DNA from: Streptomyces sp. NA02950
GTDB taxonomy: Bacteria > Actinomycetota > Actinomycetes > Streptomycetales > Streptomycetaceae
Assembly (NCBI RefSeq): GCF_013364155.1
Contig: NZ_CP054916.1
Coordinates: 1,487,001-1,551,000 of the forward strand
DNA length: 64,000 bases
Reading direction: 5' to 3'
In this document: positions 1 to 10,148 of the stretch, piece by piece
Position numbering within the stretch: the stretch's first letter is position 1
Layout: each line of letters opens with the position of its first letter
Translations under genes and position numbers: made by a program
The notes under the pieces: generated by a model
Databases searched by the model: none
Seen by the model: only the letters and a program-made list of their open reading frames with translations
Told to the model about the DNA's origin: nothing

Positions 1-950
1 TTCATCATGGGCGCCCGCATCCGCACCCCGGCCACTTCGGTGCCGAAGACCCGCTCGAACTCGCCCGCGTAGTGGGACACATCGGTCGAGGTGCCGCCCA
101 TGTCGAAGCCGATGACGCGGTCGTGTCCGGCCTCCTCGGACGACCGCGCCATCCCCACCACCCCGCCCGCGGGCCCGGAGAGCACGGCGTCCTTGCCGCG
201 GAAGTGCGCGGCCTCCCGCAGCCCTCCGTTGGACTGCATGAACATCAGCCGGATACCGCGCAGTTCGGCGGCCACGTCCTCGACATAGCGGCGCAGGATC
301 GGTGAGAGATACGCGTCGACCACGGTGGTGTCACCGCGGGACACCAGCTTCATCAGCGGGCTGACCTCGTGGGAGCAGCTGATCTGGGTGAAGCCCAGCT
401 CCCGGGCGGCGGTGGCGAGGGCCTGCTCATGCGCGGCGTGGCGGTAGCCGTGCAGCAGTACGACGGCGGCGCTGCGGAACCCGTCGCGGTGGGCGGTGCG
501 CAGCGCCTCGGTGGCGGCGCCGAGGTCGAGCGGCCGCACCACACCACCGTGGGCGTCCACCCGTTCGGGGATCTCGATCACCTGGTCGTACAGCGCCTCG
601 GGCAGGACGATCCGGCGGTCGAACAGCCGGGGCCGGTTCTGGTACGCGATCCGCAGCGCGTCGCGGAACCCCTCGGTGACCACCAGGACGGTCGGCTCGC
701 CGGTGCGCTCCAGCAGCGCGTTGGTGGCGACCGTGGTGCCCATCTTGACGACGGCGATCCGGTCGGCCGGGACCGGCTCCCCGGACGCCAGCCCGAGGGT
801 CTGCCGGATTCCGGCGACGGCGGCGTCCTGGTAGCGCTCGGGGTGGTGGGACAGGAGTTTGCGGGTGACCAGACGGCCGTCGGGACGTTTGCCGACGACG
901 TCCGTGAAGGTCCCGCCACGGTCGATCCAGAACTCCCAGCGACCCGTCAT
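1..950 (-). CDS. Hydantoinase / 5-oxoprolinase family protein, 3' end cut by window edge
   Basis: The N-terminal 316 residues are present. ATP-dependent 5-oxoprolinases and hydantoinases open cyclic amides such as 5-oxoproline. The protein starts [20 protein letters not shown], the typical HyuA N-terminus with its DRGGTFTD phosphate-binding element. It also has [14 protein letters not shown] and, further on, [11 protein letters not shown], the second nucleotide-binding element of this actin-like fold. The start ATG overlaps the stop of the SGNH hydrolase gene by ATGA, so it is the last visible gene of the glycosyltransferase operon. Family members are about 700 residues (A subunit) or about 1,200 (A-B fusion); which one this is cannot be seen. 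Confidence 0.88.
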   Translation of the reverse strand, partial: MTGRWEFWIDRGGTFTDVVGKRPDGRLVTRKLLSHHPERYQDAAVAGIRQTLGLASGEPVPADRIAVVKMGTTVATNALLERTGEPTVLVVTEGFRDALRIAYQNRPRLFDRRIVLPEALYDQVIEIPERVDAHGGVVRPLDLGAATEALRTAHRDGFRSAAVVLLHGYRHAAHEQALATAARELGFTQISCSHEVSPLMKLVSRGDTTVVDAYLSPILRRYVEDVAAELRGIRLMFMQSNGGLREAAHFRGKDAVLSGPAGGVVGMARSSEEAGHDRVIGFDMGGTSTDVSHYAGEFERVFGTEVAGVRMRAPMM

Positions 951-2179
951 CCTGCCATTGTCGCAGCGTGGGGCGGGGTGGGGCGGGGTGTGCCGGGCGG
1001 CGGGGCGGAGACGGGCGCGGTGCTTTCGGCGTTGTGGTGCGGAGCGCCGCCCAGGGCGGCGAGGGCGGCGTGGGCCTCCTGGTCGTCCCGGCTGTCGAGG
1101 AGGTGTTCGGTGCCCATCAGCCGGTGCCGCCACTCCAGCGCCGCGAGGGCCAGCAGTCCGGGCAGCAGATCGGTGCACCGGTGCGCGATCCAGCGGGTGC
1201 CTCGGGTCGCCATCCACCACGCGGCCGCGACGGGCGAGGGGGCGGGCCCGTCGAGGACGAGCGACGGCGGCTCGCCCGTGGCGATGCCACGGGCGGTGAG
1301 CGCGGTGTGGAACTCCCTGGCCAGCAGCCGGTGGCCGAGCTCGCTGGGATGCAGCCGGTCCACGCTCCACGCGCGCCGGTCCGCGATCCAGGAGTGCTCG
1401 CCCAGCTCCACATGGACCGTCTCGTACCGCGCGGACAGCGCGCGCACCACGGTGTTCACGGCCCGCATCCGGCGCCCCAGCGGACGGGCGAGCGCGGACG
1501 GCAGCCCGAGCATCCGCCCCGGGTCCGGCAGACAGGCGGTGAGCACCACGGCGCCGTCCGCGCGCAGCGCGGCGATGGTGCGGTCGAGGGCCTGGGCGAC
1601 GCGGTGGATGTCGAAGGAGTCGCGCAGGGTGTCATTGCCGCCCACCACGACGGAGGCCAGATGCGGACGGGCCCGGCGGGCGGCGGTGAGCTGCTCCTCG
1701 GCGACGTCGGCGGCCAGCGCGCCGCTGCGGGACACGTTGACCAGCTCCACATCGGCCCCGCCCCGCGGCCCGGCCGCCCCCGCCAGCAGTGCGGCCCACC
1801 CCCGCCATCCGCCCCCGGCCGCGGGATCGCCGAGCCCCTCGGTCAGCGAATCCCCGAGCGCGGCGAACCTGATCGCCCGCGGCTCCACGCCGTCGCCGTG
1901 CACCCACGGCCCGACCGCCCCGGCAGCGGCCACCGGCACACCGGCCGAAGCAGACGCGGACAACGTGGCCGGGGCAGGCGCGGCGCCCTCGGCGGGCAGG
2001 GGCACGGTGTTCGGAACGGGCGGCGCCCCGCCCGTGGCGGACCGCGGAGCCTGCCGGGCGGCTGCCGCGACGGGTCCCGGGGCAGACACGGGCTCCGGTC
2101 CTTCCGGGGCACTGGCACCCGCCCGGGGAGCAACCGGCGGGTCCGGCACACACATGGCCCCGGTGCGGGACGCGCTCAC
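947..2179 (-). CDS. SGNH/GDSL-family hydrolase
   Basis: 410 residues. The first roughly 100 are a Pro/Ala-rich low-complexity stretch. The SGNH fold follows: block [13 protein letters not shown] (Ser nucleophile), block [14 protein letters not shown] (Gly/Asn oxyanion residues) and block [13 protein letters not shown] (Asp-His). Such enzymes are lipases, esterases or acetyl-esterases; the substrate cannot be read from sequence. No convincing signal peptide is seen, so a cytoplasmic location is likely. It overlaps the upstream glycosyltransferase by 4 bp and the downstream oxoprolinase by 4 bp, so the four genes are probably one transcript. A role in trimming or acylating the glycosyltransferase product is only inferred from position. 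Confidence 0.85.
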   Translation of the reverse strand: MSASRTGAMCVPDPPVAPRAGASAPEGPEPVSAPGPVAAAARQAPRSATGGAPPVPNTVPLPAEGAAPAPATLSASASAGVPVAAAGAVGPWVHGDGVEPRAIRFAALGDSLTEGLGDPAAGGGWRGWAALLAGAAGPRGGADVELVNVSRSGALAADVAEEQLTAARRARPHLASVVVGGNDTLRDSFDIHRVAQALDRTIAALRADGAVVLTACLPDPGRMLGLPSALARPLGRRMRAVNTVVRALSARYETVHVELGEHSWIADRRAWSVDRLHPSELGHRLLAREFHTALTARGIATGEPPSLVLDGPAPSPVAAAWWMATRGTRWIAHRCTDLLPGLLALAALEWRHRLMGTEHLLDSRDDQEAHAALAALGGAPHHNAESTAPVSAPPPGTPRPTPPHAATMAG

Positions 2180-3546
2180 CGCACCCCACCGCCCATGGCC
2201 TGGTGGGCGGGGTGGTTGGCCGTGGGACAGTGCGCCGCGAGGCCGTTGGCGGGCCGGGACACCGCGGAAGCGGAAGCGGGCGGGGCCGGGTCCCGAACGC
2301 CGTCGCGCGCGGCGCCGCCGGACGTCTCGTGGTGCACCGGAACACCGACCGGCAGCTCACCCCCCGGCACCGGGACGGCCTCGGCCCCGCCCGCGACGCC
2401 GGACGACGGCGGAGCGTCATGGGCGGCCAGGAAGGAGGCGACCGCGGCGGGCCAGCCGTAGCGCTCCGCCCGGGCCCGGGCCGCCGCGCGGCGCGGCGGC
2501 TCCGGCCGGTCCAGGATCCGTTCGACCGCGTCCGCGAACGCCGGTCCGCTGTCGGCCGCCGTCACACCGGCCGCTCCGACGATGGCCGGAAGGGCGGAGA
2601 GCTCGCTGACCACGACGGGTGAGCCGCACGCCAGCGCCTCCAGCGCGGCCAGTCCGAAGGTCTCCGCCGGGCCCGGCGCCAGAACGACGTCCGCGCTCGC
2701 CTGGAGCGCGGCGAGGTCGGTCCGGTCCGCGACATGGCCGAGGAAGGCCGCCGGAAGCCCTTCGGTACGGGCGCGGGCCTCCAGACGTCCGCGCAGCGGG
2801 CCGTCGCCCGCGACCACGAGCGCCGCCGGGACCCCGCGCCGCCGGAGTTCGGCGAGCGTGTCCAGGGCACGGCCCGGCCGCTTCTCCGGTGAGAGGCGCG
2901 AGGCCAGCAGGAGCAACACCGTGGCATCGCCCCGGTGGCGGTCGCGCAGCCGTCCGTCGTGGTGGGAGGGGTGGAAGTGGTCGAGGTCCACACCCAAGGG
3001 GGCGCGTACGACATTCCGCGCGCCGATGCGGACAAACTCCCGCGCCGCCCACTCCGTCGTACAGACGATCCGCGCATACGCCCGCGCGGTCCGCCGGTTG
3101 AGCCGGTCGGCGGCGGCCTGGGCGAACGCCTCCGGCACACCCCAGGTGCGCAGCACGGCGTCCGCGCTCTCATGGGAGACCATCACGGCGGGAACGCGGG
3201 CGCGCCGCGCCCACTCCCCCGTCCAGCGCAGGGTGGTGCGGTCGGAGACCTCGAGCCGGTCGGGGGCGAGCGACTCCAGCAGGGCGCTCAGCCGCCGCCG
3301 GTCGGTGAGGACGCGATAGCCGCCGGTGCCGGGGACGCAGGGCCCGGGGAGGGTGATCACCCGTCCCTGGCGGGTTTGCTCGTCCGAGGCGCGCTCGCCC
3401 GGCACCACCAGCACCGGTTCATGACCGGCGGCCCGGTAGCCCGCCCCCAGCTCGCGCAGTGCGGTGCGGAGGCCGCCGGAGGCGGGAGTGACGAAGTTGG
3501 CGAGCCGGACGATACGCAGCGGGCGCCGGGTCTGCTCGTCGCTCAT
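2176..3546 (-). CDS. GT4-family glycosyltransferase
   Basis: 456 residues, GT-B fold. The N-terminal acceptor domain starts RIVRLANFVTPASGGLRTAL. The C-terminal nucleotide-sugar domain has LLLLASRLSPEKRPGRALD, VVAGDGPLRGRL and the retaining EX7E motif in ETFGLAALEALACGSPVVV. The last 70 or so residues are an added Pro/Ala-rich tail. It is translationally coupled (ATGA) to the mannosyltransferase-like gene upstream and the SGNH hydrolase downstream. Paired GT4 enzymes of this sort in actinomycetes often build mannosylated glycolipids; that role is inferred. The donor sugar is not determined. Confidence 0.87.
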   Translation of the reverse strand: MSDEQTRRPLRIVRLANFVTPASGGLRTALRELGAGYRAAGHEPVLVVPGERASDEQTRQGRVITLPGPCVPGTGGYRVLTDRRRLSALLESLAPDRLEVSDRTTLRWTGEWARRARVPAVMVSHESADAVLRTWGVPEAFAQAAADRLNRRTARAYARIVCTTEWAAREFVRIGARNVVRAPLGVDLDHFHPSHHDGRLRDRHRGDATVLLLLASRLSPEKRPGRALDTLAELRRRGVPAALVVAGDGPLRGRLEARARTEGLPAAFLGHVADRTDLAALQASADVVLAPGPAETFGLAALEALACGSPVVVSELSALPAIVGAAGVTAADSGPAFADAVERILDRPEPPRRAAARARAERYGWPAAVASFLAAHDAPPSSGVAGGAEAVPVPGGELPVGVPVHHETSGGAARDGVRDPAPPASASAVSRPANGLAAHCPTANHPAHQAMGGGVR

Positions 3547-4709
3547 GCCGCCACCGCCGTACGGGCCATCAGCACCTCGGCGTAGTGGTCGACCAGCCGG
3601 TCGACGACGGCGCCCCAGGTGCGGCCCTCGACCGCGGCCCGGGCGGTGCGCCCGAGCGACGCCCGCAGCCGGGCGTCGGCCGCGAGCAGCGAGACGGCGT
3701 CCCGCACCTCGGTGGAGTCACCGGGCGGCACCAGCAGTCCGGTGCGTCCGTGGTCGATCAGGTCGAGCGGACCGCCCGCGGCGGGCGCGATCACCGCGAC
3801 CCCGCTGGCCTGCGCCTCCTGCACGGTCTGGCAGAAGGTCTCCTGCGGTCCGGTGTGGGCGAAGACGTCCAGCGACGCGAAGATACGGGCCAGTTCGTCG
3901 CCGGTGCGACGGCCGAGGAAGCGGGCCCGCGGCAGCGCGGCGCGCAGCGCGGGCTCGCTCGGCCCGTCGCCGGCCACGACCACCCGGACGCCGGGGAGGG
4001 AGCAGAGCGGGGCGAGCAGTTCGACGTTCTTCTCGGGGGCGAGCCGGCCGATGTAGCCGACGATCAGTTCGCCGCCGGGGGCGAGGGTGCGGCGCAGTTC
4101 GGGGTCGCGGCGGCCGGGGTGGAACCGCGCGGTGTCCACACCGCGCGGCCACAGCCGGATCCGCGGCACCCCGTGCTCCTCGAGGTCGCGGGCGGCCGCG
4201 GTGGAGGGGGCGAGGGTCCGGTCGGCCGCGGTGTGCACGGCGCGGATCCGCCGCCACGCCGCGTTCTCCCCGGCGCCGAGGTAGGTACGGGCGTAGCCGC
4301 CCAGATCGGTCTGGTAGACGGCGACGGCGGGGATCCGGAGCCGCAGCGCGGCCGTCATCCCGCGCGCCCCGAGGACGAACGGGCTGGCGAGGTGGACGAG
4401 GTCACTGCCGTGCGAGGTGATCGCGGCCGCGAGGCGACGGCTGGGGAGTGCGACGCGCACCTGCGGATAGCCGGGCAGCGGGAGGGACGGTATACGGACG
4501 ACGGGGTACGGGTGCGACCGGTCGAGCTCCCCCTGGCTCTCCGGTGGCTCGTCACCGAAGGCGGCGGGGGAACCTCCGGGCGGACCGGCGGGCGCGATGA
4601 CGACCGGCTCATGACCGAGCCGGTGGAGGTGGTCGGCGGTCTGAAGCGTGCAATGAGCGACGCCGTTGATGTCGGGCGGGAAGGATTCAGTCACGATGGC
4701 GACACGCAT
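3543..4709 (-). CDS. GT4-family glycosyltransferase, probable GDP-mannose-dependent alpha-mannosyltransferase
   Basis: 388 residues from ATG 4709. The frame stays open much further upstream, but homology begins at MRVAIVTESFPPDINGVAHC, the characteristic N-terminus of MgtA/PimB-like enzymes. The donor domain carries GYIGRLAPEKNVELLA, VVAGDGPSEPALRAALP and the EX7E motif in QETFCQTVQEAQASGVAVIA. It is first of the four coupled minus-strand genes. No clear Shine-Dalgarno sequence precedes the ATG. The likely product is a mannosylated lipid or sugar acceptor at the membrane; family assignment is firm, donor and acceptor are inferred. Confidence 0.85.
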   Translation of the reverse strand: MRVAIVTESFPPDINGVAHCTLQTADHLHRLGHEPVVIAPAGPPGGSPAAFGDEPPESQGELDRSHPYPVVRIPSLPLPGYPQVRVALPSRRLAAAITSHGSDLVHLASPFVLGARGMTAALRLRIPAVAVYQTDLGGYARTYLGAGENAAWRRIRAVHTAADRTLAPSTAAARDLEEHGVPRIRLWPRGVDTARFHPGRRDPELRRTLAPGGELIVGYIGRLAPEKNVELLAPLCSLPGVRVVVAGDGPSEPALRAALPRARFLGRRTGDELARIFASLDVFAHTGPQETFCQTVQEAQASGVAVIAPAAGGPLDLIDHGRTGLLVPPGDSTEVRDAVSLLAADARLRASLGRTARAAVEGRTWGAVVDRLVDHYAEVLMARTAVAA

Positions 4710-5238
4710 AACCGTGTTGTCGGCGTACGAAGGGTGGCCCCGGCATCGAGCACGTTTCGTGCCGTGGAACGTCCCATGAGCGTTGGCCTTCGCGGCCCGC
4801 GGAAGGGCCGGACGCCCCCGGGCACCGCCCGCCATCACCGGACGAACCCACCCGAAGCCGGGGCGCGCGCGGCGCGGAGGGTGGCCGCGGAAAGAGCTGA
4901 CGTGCGCGGACGGCGGTGGCACGGAGAGTGACGCGCTGAGAAAGACGCCGATCTCGCCCACCGGATTGCCCGCGCCCGCCCCCGGCTTCCGAACCGGCTC
5001 AAGCCCGCCGGAGGGCACCACCGGAAATCGCCGCGGTCCGCGGACGGACACCGGCAATCTCCTCGCCCGGAAGCGCCCGGTGCGGTGCGTGCGCGCCTGG
5101 GCGCCTGGAGCGGCGCCTGCGCGCGCAGGAAGGACGAAGGGGCCGGGACCCCGGCGGGCTCCGTCCGCCGCAACGCGCCGTCGGCCCCGGCGGGCGCCGG
5201 CTACGGCGCGGTGGGGCCGGGGCGAAGTCCGGGTGCGG
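4710..5238. other. Non-coding gap upstream of the glycosyltransferase operon
   Basis: 529 bp between the glycosyltransferase ATG and the stop of the HEAT-like gene, both on the minus strand. I see no credible gene: open frames here have no recognisable protein and no ribosome site. It should hold the promoter of the four-gene operon. A short hairpin (GCACG-TTT-CGTGC, 4750-4762) lies about 40 bp upstream of the ATG, and a terminator-like structure lies at its right end. Confidence 0.6.
5184..5223 (-). terminator. Nested GC-rich hairpin after the HEAT-like gene
   Basis: An outer stem GCCCCGG (5184-5190) / CCGGGGC (5217-5223) encloses a second perfect hairpin GCGCCG-GCTA-CGGCGC (5194-5209). It begins 16 bp beyond the stop of the minus-strand gene. 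No U-tract is present, as is usual for Streptomyces terminators. Confidence 0.5.
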
Positions 5239-6663
5239 TCAGACGCCGGCCGCGTCGGGGCCGATGCGGCTGCGGACGGCGGTCTGGACGTCCGCCTCCT
5301 CGGCGGGGTCGGCGGCGAGGCGGCGGAGTTGTTCGACGACGCGGGCGTCGGCGGTGGCGGCGTGGTGCGCGGCGACTTCGCGGGTGCTCTCCTCGCAGTC
5401 CCAGAGGCACTCGACGGCGAAACCGGCGGCGAACGACGGATCGGTGGCGGCGAGCGCGCGGGCGGCGCGGCCGCGGAGGTGGGAGGAGGCGGTCTCACGG
5501 TAGACATGGCGCAGCACGGGCGCGGCGCAGGTGATCGCGAGGCGTCCGGCGCCGTCGACGAGGTTCCACAGGGCCTGGGCGTCGGGGCCGTCGCCGCGGA
5601 CCGTGCGGCGGAGGGCGGAGAGGACGAGGGGCGCGTCGTACTGACCGCCGCGGCAGGCGAGCATCGCGGCGGCCGCTTCGCCGAGGGCGTCGGGGCGGTG
5701 GGCCCAGACGCGGGCGCGGTCGAGGGCGGTGATGCTGCGCATCCGTTCGAAGGCGGAGAGGGCCGCCTGGGAGACCAGTTCGGTGGCGTCCGGCTCGGTC
5801 ACGGCGAGTTCGATCAGGTCCAGCACCTCGGGGTCGCCGGTCTCCGCGAGGTGCCGCAGGGCCGCCGCGCGGGCCGCGTCCGGGGCGGAGGCGGCCGCGG
5901 CGAGCAGCTCCGGCCGGTCCTCGGGACCGGCGACGGCGATGAGGCAGCGGGCCGCCGCGTCCGGCGTACGGGCACTCGGCCGCAGGTCGTGTTCCTGCTG
6001 GGCCCAGCGGAGCACGTCGTGGACGCTCCAGCCGGGGCGCGGTCCGGCGGGCCGTAGCTGGCGCTGCCAGCGGTCGAAGGCGCCCTGTTCCTGTGCGGCG
6101 CGCACCCGCTCTCCGTGCCGCGGGTCTTCGGCCCACAGCCGCCAGGGGCGGGGTTCATAGGCGCCGCGCATGGCGGCTGAGAGTTCGGCGTCGCCCTCGG
6201 GGCCCTCGGGGAAGCGGGCGAGGATCGCGGGGGCGAGGGCGCGCAGCCCGGTGTCGTCGTCGCGCAGGGCCAGCTCGTCCAGGGCCCATTCCCAGTTGGC
6301 TCCGGCGGCGGCGTAGCGGCGCAGCAGCCGCAGGGCGTCGAGCCGGTCGTAGGAGGCGAGGTGGCCGAGGACGGCCAGGGCCAGCCCGGTGCGCTGCTCG
6401 TCGGTGTCGAGCAGGTCGTCGGGGTGGAAGAGGTGCTGTTCGATCGCGTCGAGGTCCGCGTCGAGGTCGAGACAGAGCCGGGCGTAGTAGAGGGAGCGGT
6501 TCTCGACCTGCCAGTCACGGCGGGGATCGCGCAGCACGCAGTGGTGCAGTGCCGCGAGCGCCTCGGCCCGCGGCGCCGCGAGGGCGTGCAGGGTCCCGTC
6601 GCCGCGGCCTCGCTGGAGGAGGCCGAGCAGGGTGCCGCTGGGCGCTATGTCTGGATCGAACAT
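5239..6663 (-). CDS. Conserved hypothetical protein with HEAT-like helical repeats
   Basis: 474 residues from ATG 6663, which gives the natural N-terminus MFDPDIAPSGTLLGLLQRGR; an in-frame ATG at 6720 would add 19 residues. Neither start has a strong ribosome site. The protein is acidic and Ala/Leu-rich throughout, with repeated two-helix units (for example RAAALRHLAETGDPEVLDLI and RGRAARALAATDPSFAAGFA) resembling HEAT/PBS-lyase repeats. There are no catalytic motifs, signal peptide or membrane spans. A role as a cytoplasmic interaction scaffold is a guess from the fold. It is divergently transcribed from the SpoIIE phosphatase gene across a repeat-bearing intergenic region. Confidence 0.75.
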   Translation of the reverse strand: MFDPDIAPSGTLLGLLQRGRGDGTLHALAAPRAEALAALHHCVLRDPRRDWQVENRSLYYARLCLDLDADLDAIEQHLFHPDDLLDTDEQRTGLALAVLGHLASYDRLDALRLLRRYAAAGANWEWALDELALRDDDTGLRALAPAILARFPEGPEGDAELSAAMRGAYEPRPWRLWAEDPRHGERVRAAQEQGAFDRWQRQLRPAGPRPGWSVHDVLRWAQQEHDLRPSARTPDAAARCLIAVAGPEDRPELLAAAASAPDAARAAALRHLAETGDPEVLDLIELAVTEPDATELVSQAALSAFERMRSITALDRARVWAHRPDALGEAAAAMLACRGGQYDAPLVLSALRRTVRGDGPDAQALWNLVDGAGRLAITCAAPVLRHVYRETASSHLRGRAARALAATDPSFAAGFAVECLWDCEESTREVAAHHAATADARVVEQLRRLAADPAEEADVQTAVRSRIGPDAAGV

Positions 6664-6883
6664 GAGGTCAGCATCCGGTGCGGGAGGTTCGCTGGCAACG
6701 GGATTTCCATTGACCGGCATTCTTGCCGGTGTCCGGGTGCGGTATGCCTGCTGGACGCCCGGACTGTGGGGATTCCCGAGCGCCGCAGCCTACCGGAACC
6801 AATTCTTCCGGCGGATGCGGGCGAAATGTCCCGGGGAAGCCGCTGGCATATGCCATAAGCACCACCGGATCGGGTATTGCCAA

Positions 6884-6945
6884 ACCGGTTACGGGATGTC
6901 GCAGCCTGTGCAACAGTCGTAACCGGTCCAGCCCCATGTAACCGG
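6884..6945. promoter_or_regulatory. Inverted and direct GTAACCGG repeats, probable regulator-binding region
   Basis: Perfect 10-bp arms ACCGGTTACG (6884-6893) and CGTAACCGGT (6918-6927) are separated by 24 bp. A third copy of the core GTAACCGG lies at 6938-6945, exactly 19 bp after the second. The cluster sits 29-90 bp before the ATG of the SpoIIE phosphatase and within the divergent promoter region. Confidence 0.5.
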
Positions 6946-6973
6946 CCGCGCCGCGCCCGTATCGGAGAACGTC

Positions 6974-8509
6974 ATGCCGTCCCCCCGCTCCGCGGACCAG
7001 CCCGCCGTCCAGCCGCCCCGGCGCGGCACGGTCGACGCCCTCATCTCGCAGACCGAGCGGCTCCGCGGCAGGGTCGACGCCGTCCGCCGCGACACCACGG
7101 CGGACATGGACGGGCAGAACGATCCGCAGCTGCGCTGGCAGCGTGCGCTGTGCGATCTCGCCGTCCACCATCTGGACGACCTCGGCCAGCACCTCGGCCA
7201 GCTGCGCGAGGGGCTGCCCGCCGACCAGCCGGAGGGACCCGGAACGCCGGCCCTGCCCGAGCCCTGGACCGAGAGCGGCCCCTGGACCGAGAGCGGCGTC
7301 CAGACGGGCGCCCGCGCCGAGGCCGGGGCCGCCGCGGAGCCGGGCCGCACGCCCGCCGCGGGCGGTTCGCTGCTCAGCCGGGTCGGCAGCGCCGAGTGGA
7401 ACCTGCTCACCGACGAGGTGATCTGGTCCGACGAGCTGTGCCGGATCTTCGGCCGGAACCCCGAGGACGGCGGGCTCACCCTCGATGAGCTGCCTTCCTG
7501 GGTCTGCTCCGAGGACCAGCAGGTGCTGACCGCGATGGTCACGGACTGCCTGGTGGACGGAAAGCCGATCGACGGCGAGTTCCGCGTGACGCGCGCGGAC
7601 GGCGCGGTCCGCACCCTCCACATGGCGGGCGAGCCCGTGTACGACGCCGACGGCAGCACCGCGTCCATGTGGGCCGTGCTCCGGGACGTCAGCGAGCTGC
7701 GCCGCAGCCAGCGGGCGGTGCGCGAGACCGGTGACTCGCTCCGGCACCAGCGGCACGCCGCCCGCACCGAGCACCGGCTGGCGGTCGAGTTCCAGGAGGC
7801 CGTGCTGCCACCCTGGCGCGGTTCGCTGCGCCTCCCGGACAGCACCGCCCCGGGAGCACCGGCCCGGGACCCCGGCCTCGACCTGGCCGCGCACTACCTC
7901 CCCTCCGATGCCAGCGCGCGGATCGGCGGCGACTGGTACGACGCGCTCGAACTGCCGGACGGCCAGACCCTGCTGAGCGTCGGCGACCTCACCGGCCACG
8001 GGGTCACCGCGACCTCGGGGATGGCCATGCTGCTCGGCGCCGTCCGCGGTATGGCGGTCGCCGGGATCGATCCGGGACCGCTCATGGGGCGGCTCAACCA
8101 GCTGCTCGGGGTCTCCTCGCAGCCCGCGCTGGGCAGTGCCGTCTGCGGCCGGTACGACCCACGCACCCGCACCCTGGTCTGGGCGCAGGCCGCCCACCCC
8201 GCCCCCCTGCTGTTCCGCGGCGGGACGGGGCGCGTGCTGACGCCGCCGGACGGGGTGCTGCTCGGCGCCACCACCGGCGCCGCGTACACCCAGGCCGAGG
8301 AGCGGCTGGAGCCCGGTGACCTCCTGCTGCTGCACACCGGCGGCCTCACCCAGGACACCGGGGCCGCCACCGAGCGGCTGCTCGCCCTCGCGCCACGGTT
8401 CGCCGCCGCCCGCGGTGCACAGCACTGCGTACGGACGGTGGTCGAGACGTTCGGCGACGAGCGCCGGGACGGCGACGCCTGTGTACTGATCGCCAAAGTC
8501 GGCGTCTAG
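6974..8509 (+). CDS. PAS-domain SpoIIE/PP2C-type serine phosphatase
   Basis: 511 residues. Residues 1-75 are helical, then an acidic Pro-rich linker with a duplicated PWTESG. A PAS domain spans about 135-245 ([20 protein letters not shown] through [12 protein letters not shown]). The SpoIIE/PP2C domain spans about 265-511 with metal-site motifs IGGDWYDA and SVGDLTGHG. Such proteins dephosphorylate anti-anti-sigma factors in partner-switching stress or development circuits; that role is inferred. The usual TDGL metal-site motif reads TGGL here ([11 protein letters not shown]), so one acidic ligand may be missing. It is transcribed alone. Confidence 0.87.
   Translation: MPSPRSADQPAVQPPRRGTVDALISQTERLRGRVDAVRRDTTADMDGQNDPQLRWQRALCDLAVHHLDDLGQHLGQLREGLPADQPEGPGTPALPEPWTESGPWTESGVQTGARAEAGAAAEPGRTPAAGGSLLSRVGSAEWNLLTDEVIWSDELCRIFGRNPEDGGLTLDELPSWVCSEDQQVLTAMVTDCLVDGKPIDGEFRVTRADGAVRTLHMAGEPVYDADGSTASMWAVLRDVSELRRSQRAVRETGDSLRHQRHAARTEHRLAVEFQEAVLPPWRGSLRLPDSTAPGAPARDPGLDLAAHYLPSDASARIGGDWYDALELPDGQTLLSVGDLTGHGVTATSGMAMLLGAVRGMAVAGIDPGPLMGRLNQLLGVSSQPALGSAVCGRYDPRTRTLVWAQAAHPAPLLFRGGTGRVLTPPDGVLLGATTGAAYTQAEERLEPGDLLLLHTGGLTQDTGAATERLLALAPRFAAARGAQHCVRTVVETFGDERRDGDACVLIAKVGV
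7262..7297 (+). repeat. Two perfect tandem 18-bp repeats in the phosphatase linker
   Basis: The unit ccctggaccgagagcggc occurs twice in direct succession and encodes [12 protein letters not shown] between the N-terminal helices and the PAS domain. It is in frame and probably length-variable between strains. Confidence 0.8.
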
Positions 8510-8531
8510 CGATCGCCCCCTCCGGCGGCCG

Positions 8532-10055
8532 CTAGACCGCCGCGCTCCTGGCCGTGCCGCCCGCCCCTTTCACCCCAGGACCCGCCCCCTTCGCTCCCCT
8601 GGTGCCAGTGCCCTTGGGCATCGCCTGCTGGATCTCCTCCCGCAGCTCCCGGATGGGCCGGGAGGACGCGTACGGGGCGGTGAGCCCGTACATCTCGCGC
8701 AACCGGTCCCAGGTGCGGTGCGAGGAGTTCTGCTCGATGGTGTCCAGCGCCTGCCGTGCGTGGCGGTCGCCCTGGGCCGGATCGTCGCCGATGAAGCAGG
8801 CCGAGGCGATGGAGATGTGGTCGAAGATCTGCGACCGCTGACGGCCGTCCTCCCGCATCCGCAGCGCCTCCTTGGCGTGGCGCTGGGACAGCGACGCGAC
8901 CGAGGCGTCGTGTTCGGCGAGGGTGCGGTAGATCAGCCCCTGCATCCCGTGCATGTCCGCCTCGTTGAACAGCTGCATCCAGCTCGGCGACGGTCCGCGG
9001 TCCCGGTCGGAGACGAACAGCTCCTCCGCCTCGCCCAGGGTGCGGCGCACCGCCTGGCCGTGCCCCATGGACGCCTGCGCCCACGCCTCGATGGTGCAGA
9101 ACATGGCGCGGGTACGGGGCAGCGCCTCGTCGCCCGCACCGGACTTGGCCAGCCGCATCAGCTCCAGGGCGTCCTGCGGTCGGCCGATGTGCACCATCTG
9201 GCGGGCGGCGCGGGAGAGCGCCTCGCCGGCCCGCGGCCGGTCGCCGCCCTCACGGGCCGCGTGCGCGGCCATGACGAAGTACTTCTGGGCGGTGGGTTCG
9301 AGGCCCACGTCATGGGACATCCAGCCGGCCAGCACGGCCAGGTTGGCCGCGACCCCCCACAGCCTGCGCTGGAGGTGCTCGGGGTGGTGGTGATAGGCGA
9401 GCATCCCGCCCACCTCGTTGAGCTGGCCCACCACGGCCTTGCGCTGGAGTCCGCCGCCCCGGGCCGCGTCCCAGGCGCGGAAGACCTCCACCGAGGTCTC
9501 CAGCGCGTCGATCTCCTGGGAGCCCACGGGGGCGGCTTCGTATCGGTCGAAGCCCGCCGGTTCGGCGGACAGGGGGTGGTCGGTACGGGGGGCGTCGGAG
9601 GCGAGGGTGGGGTCGGAGAGCAGCCAGTCGCTCATGGCACCGGTGATGGCGGATCCCGCGGCGAGCGCGGCGCCCGCACCCACCAAGCCGCGTCGGTTGA
9701 ACATAAGGTCCATTCCCGTGAATTCGGTGAGGACCGCGGCCGTGGATTCGGGGGGCCAGAGCAGCCCATCGGCGGACTGCCCCTTTCCCGCCCGCCCCCC
9801 TCGTCCGAACCCGAGGTCCTCGATGGTCACGACACGACCGAGACGCTCGGTGAACAGGGCCGCCAGCACCTTGGGCACGGGATCGCGCGGCGTCTCGCCG
9901 GTGTCGATCCAACGCCGCACCCGCGAAGTGTCGGTCGCCAGCTGCGGATGGCCCATGGCCGCCGCCCGCCGGTTCACGAGCCTCGCGAGCTCTCCCTTGG
10001 ACCAGCCGGCGAGGCCGAACAGGTCCGCAAGACGGGTGTTGGGTTCCCTCGTCAC
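8532..10055 (-). CDS. NsdA-family regulator (HTH-like N-terminus, TPR-like C-terminus)
   Basis: 507 residues from a GTG start. The N-terminus [20 protein letters not shown] and [20 protein letters not shown] is the signature of the Streptomyces NsdA-type proteins, whose founder represses antibiotic production and sporulation in S. coelicolor. Residues about 170-480 are helical TPR-like units (for example [20 protein letters not shown]). A hydrophobic stretch [19 protein letters not shown] (about 125-143) is probably structural. The last 30 residues are a Gly/Lys/Ala-rich tail. It is divergently transcribed from the phosphotransferase gene, with a 10-bp repeat array in the shared promoter region. 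Paralogues exist in most streptomycetes, so orthology with nsdA itself is not claimed. Confidence 0.72.
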   Translation of the reverse strand: MTREPNTRLADLFGLAGWSKGELARLVNRRAAAMGHPQLATDTSRVRRWIDTGETPRDPVPKVLAALFTERLGRVVTIEDLGFGRGGRAGKGQSADGLLWPPESTAAVLTEFTGMDLMFNRRGLVGAGAALAAGSAITGAMSDWLLSDPTLASDAPRTDHPLSAEPAGFDRYEAAPVGSQEIDALETSVEVFRAWDAARGGGLQRKAVVGQLNEVGGMLAYHHHPEHLQRRLWGVAANLAVLAGWMSHDVGLEPTAQKYFVMAAHAAREGGDRPRAGEALSRAARQMVHIGRPQDALELMRLAKSGAGDEALPRTRAMFCTIEAWAQASMGHGQAVRRTLGEAEELFVSDRDRGPSPSWMQLFNEADMHGMQGLIYRTLAEHDASVASLSQRHAKEALRMREDGRQRSQIFDHISIASACFIGDDPAQGDRHARQALDTIEQNSSHRTWDRLREMYGLTAPYASSRPIRELREEIQQAMPKGTGTRGAKGAGPGVKGAGGTARSAAV

Positions 10056-10118
10056 GTCAAGCCCCCAGGTTCCTCGGCTGGCTCGACAGTAACGGCCCCG
10101 TCACGGGCCGTGCGACTA

Positions 10119-10148
10119 TTCGCCAGGGTTCGCCAGGGTCCGCCAGAT
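10119..10148. repeat. Three tandem 10-bp repeats in the NsdA-like promoter region
   Basis: ttcgccaggg, ttcgccaggg and tccgccagat follow each other without gaps, so the core CGCCAG recurs once per helical turn. They lie 64-93 bp upstream of the NsdA-like GTG and 154-183 bp upstream of the phosphotransferase ATG. Same-face spacing is typical of cooperative regulator binding; no protein is assigned. Confidence 0.5.

Noticed and set aside
4710..5507. A 266-codon N-terminal extension of the mannosyltransferase-like protein
   Set aside because: Low-complexity Pro/Arg sequence running into the next gene; homology starts at the ATG at 4709.
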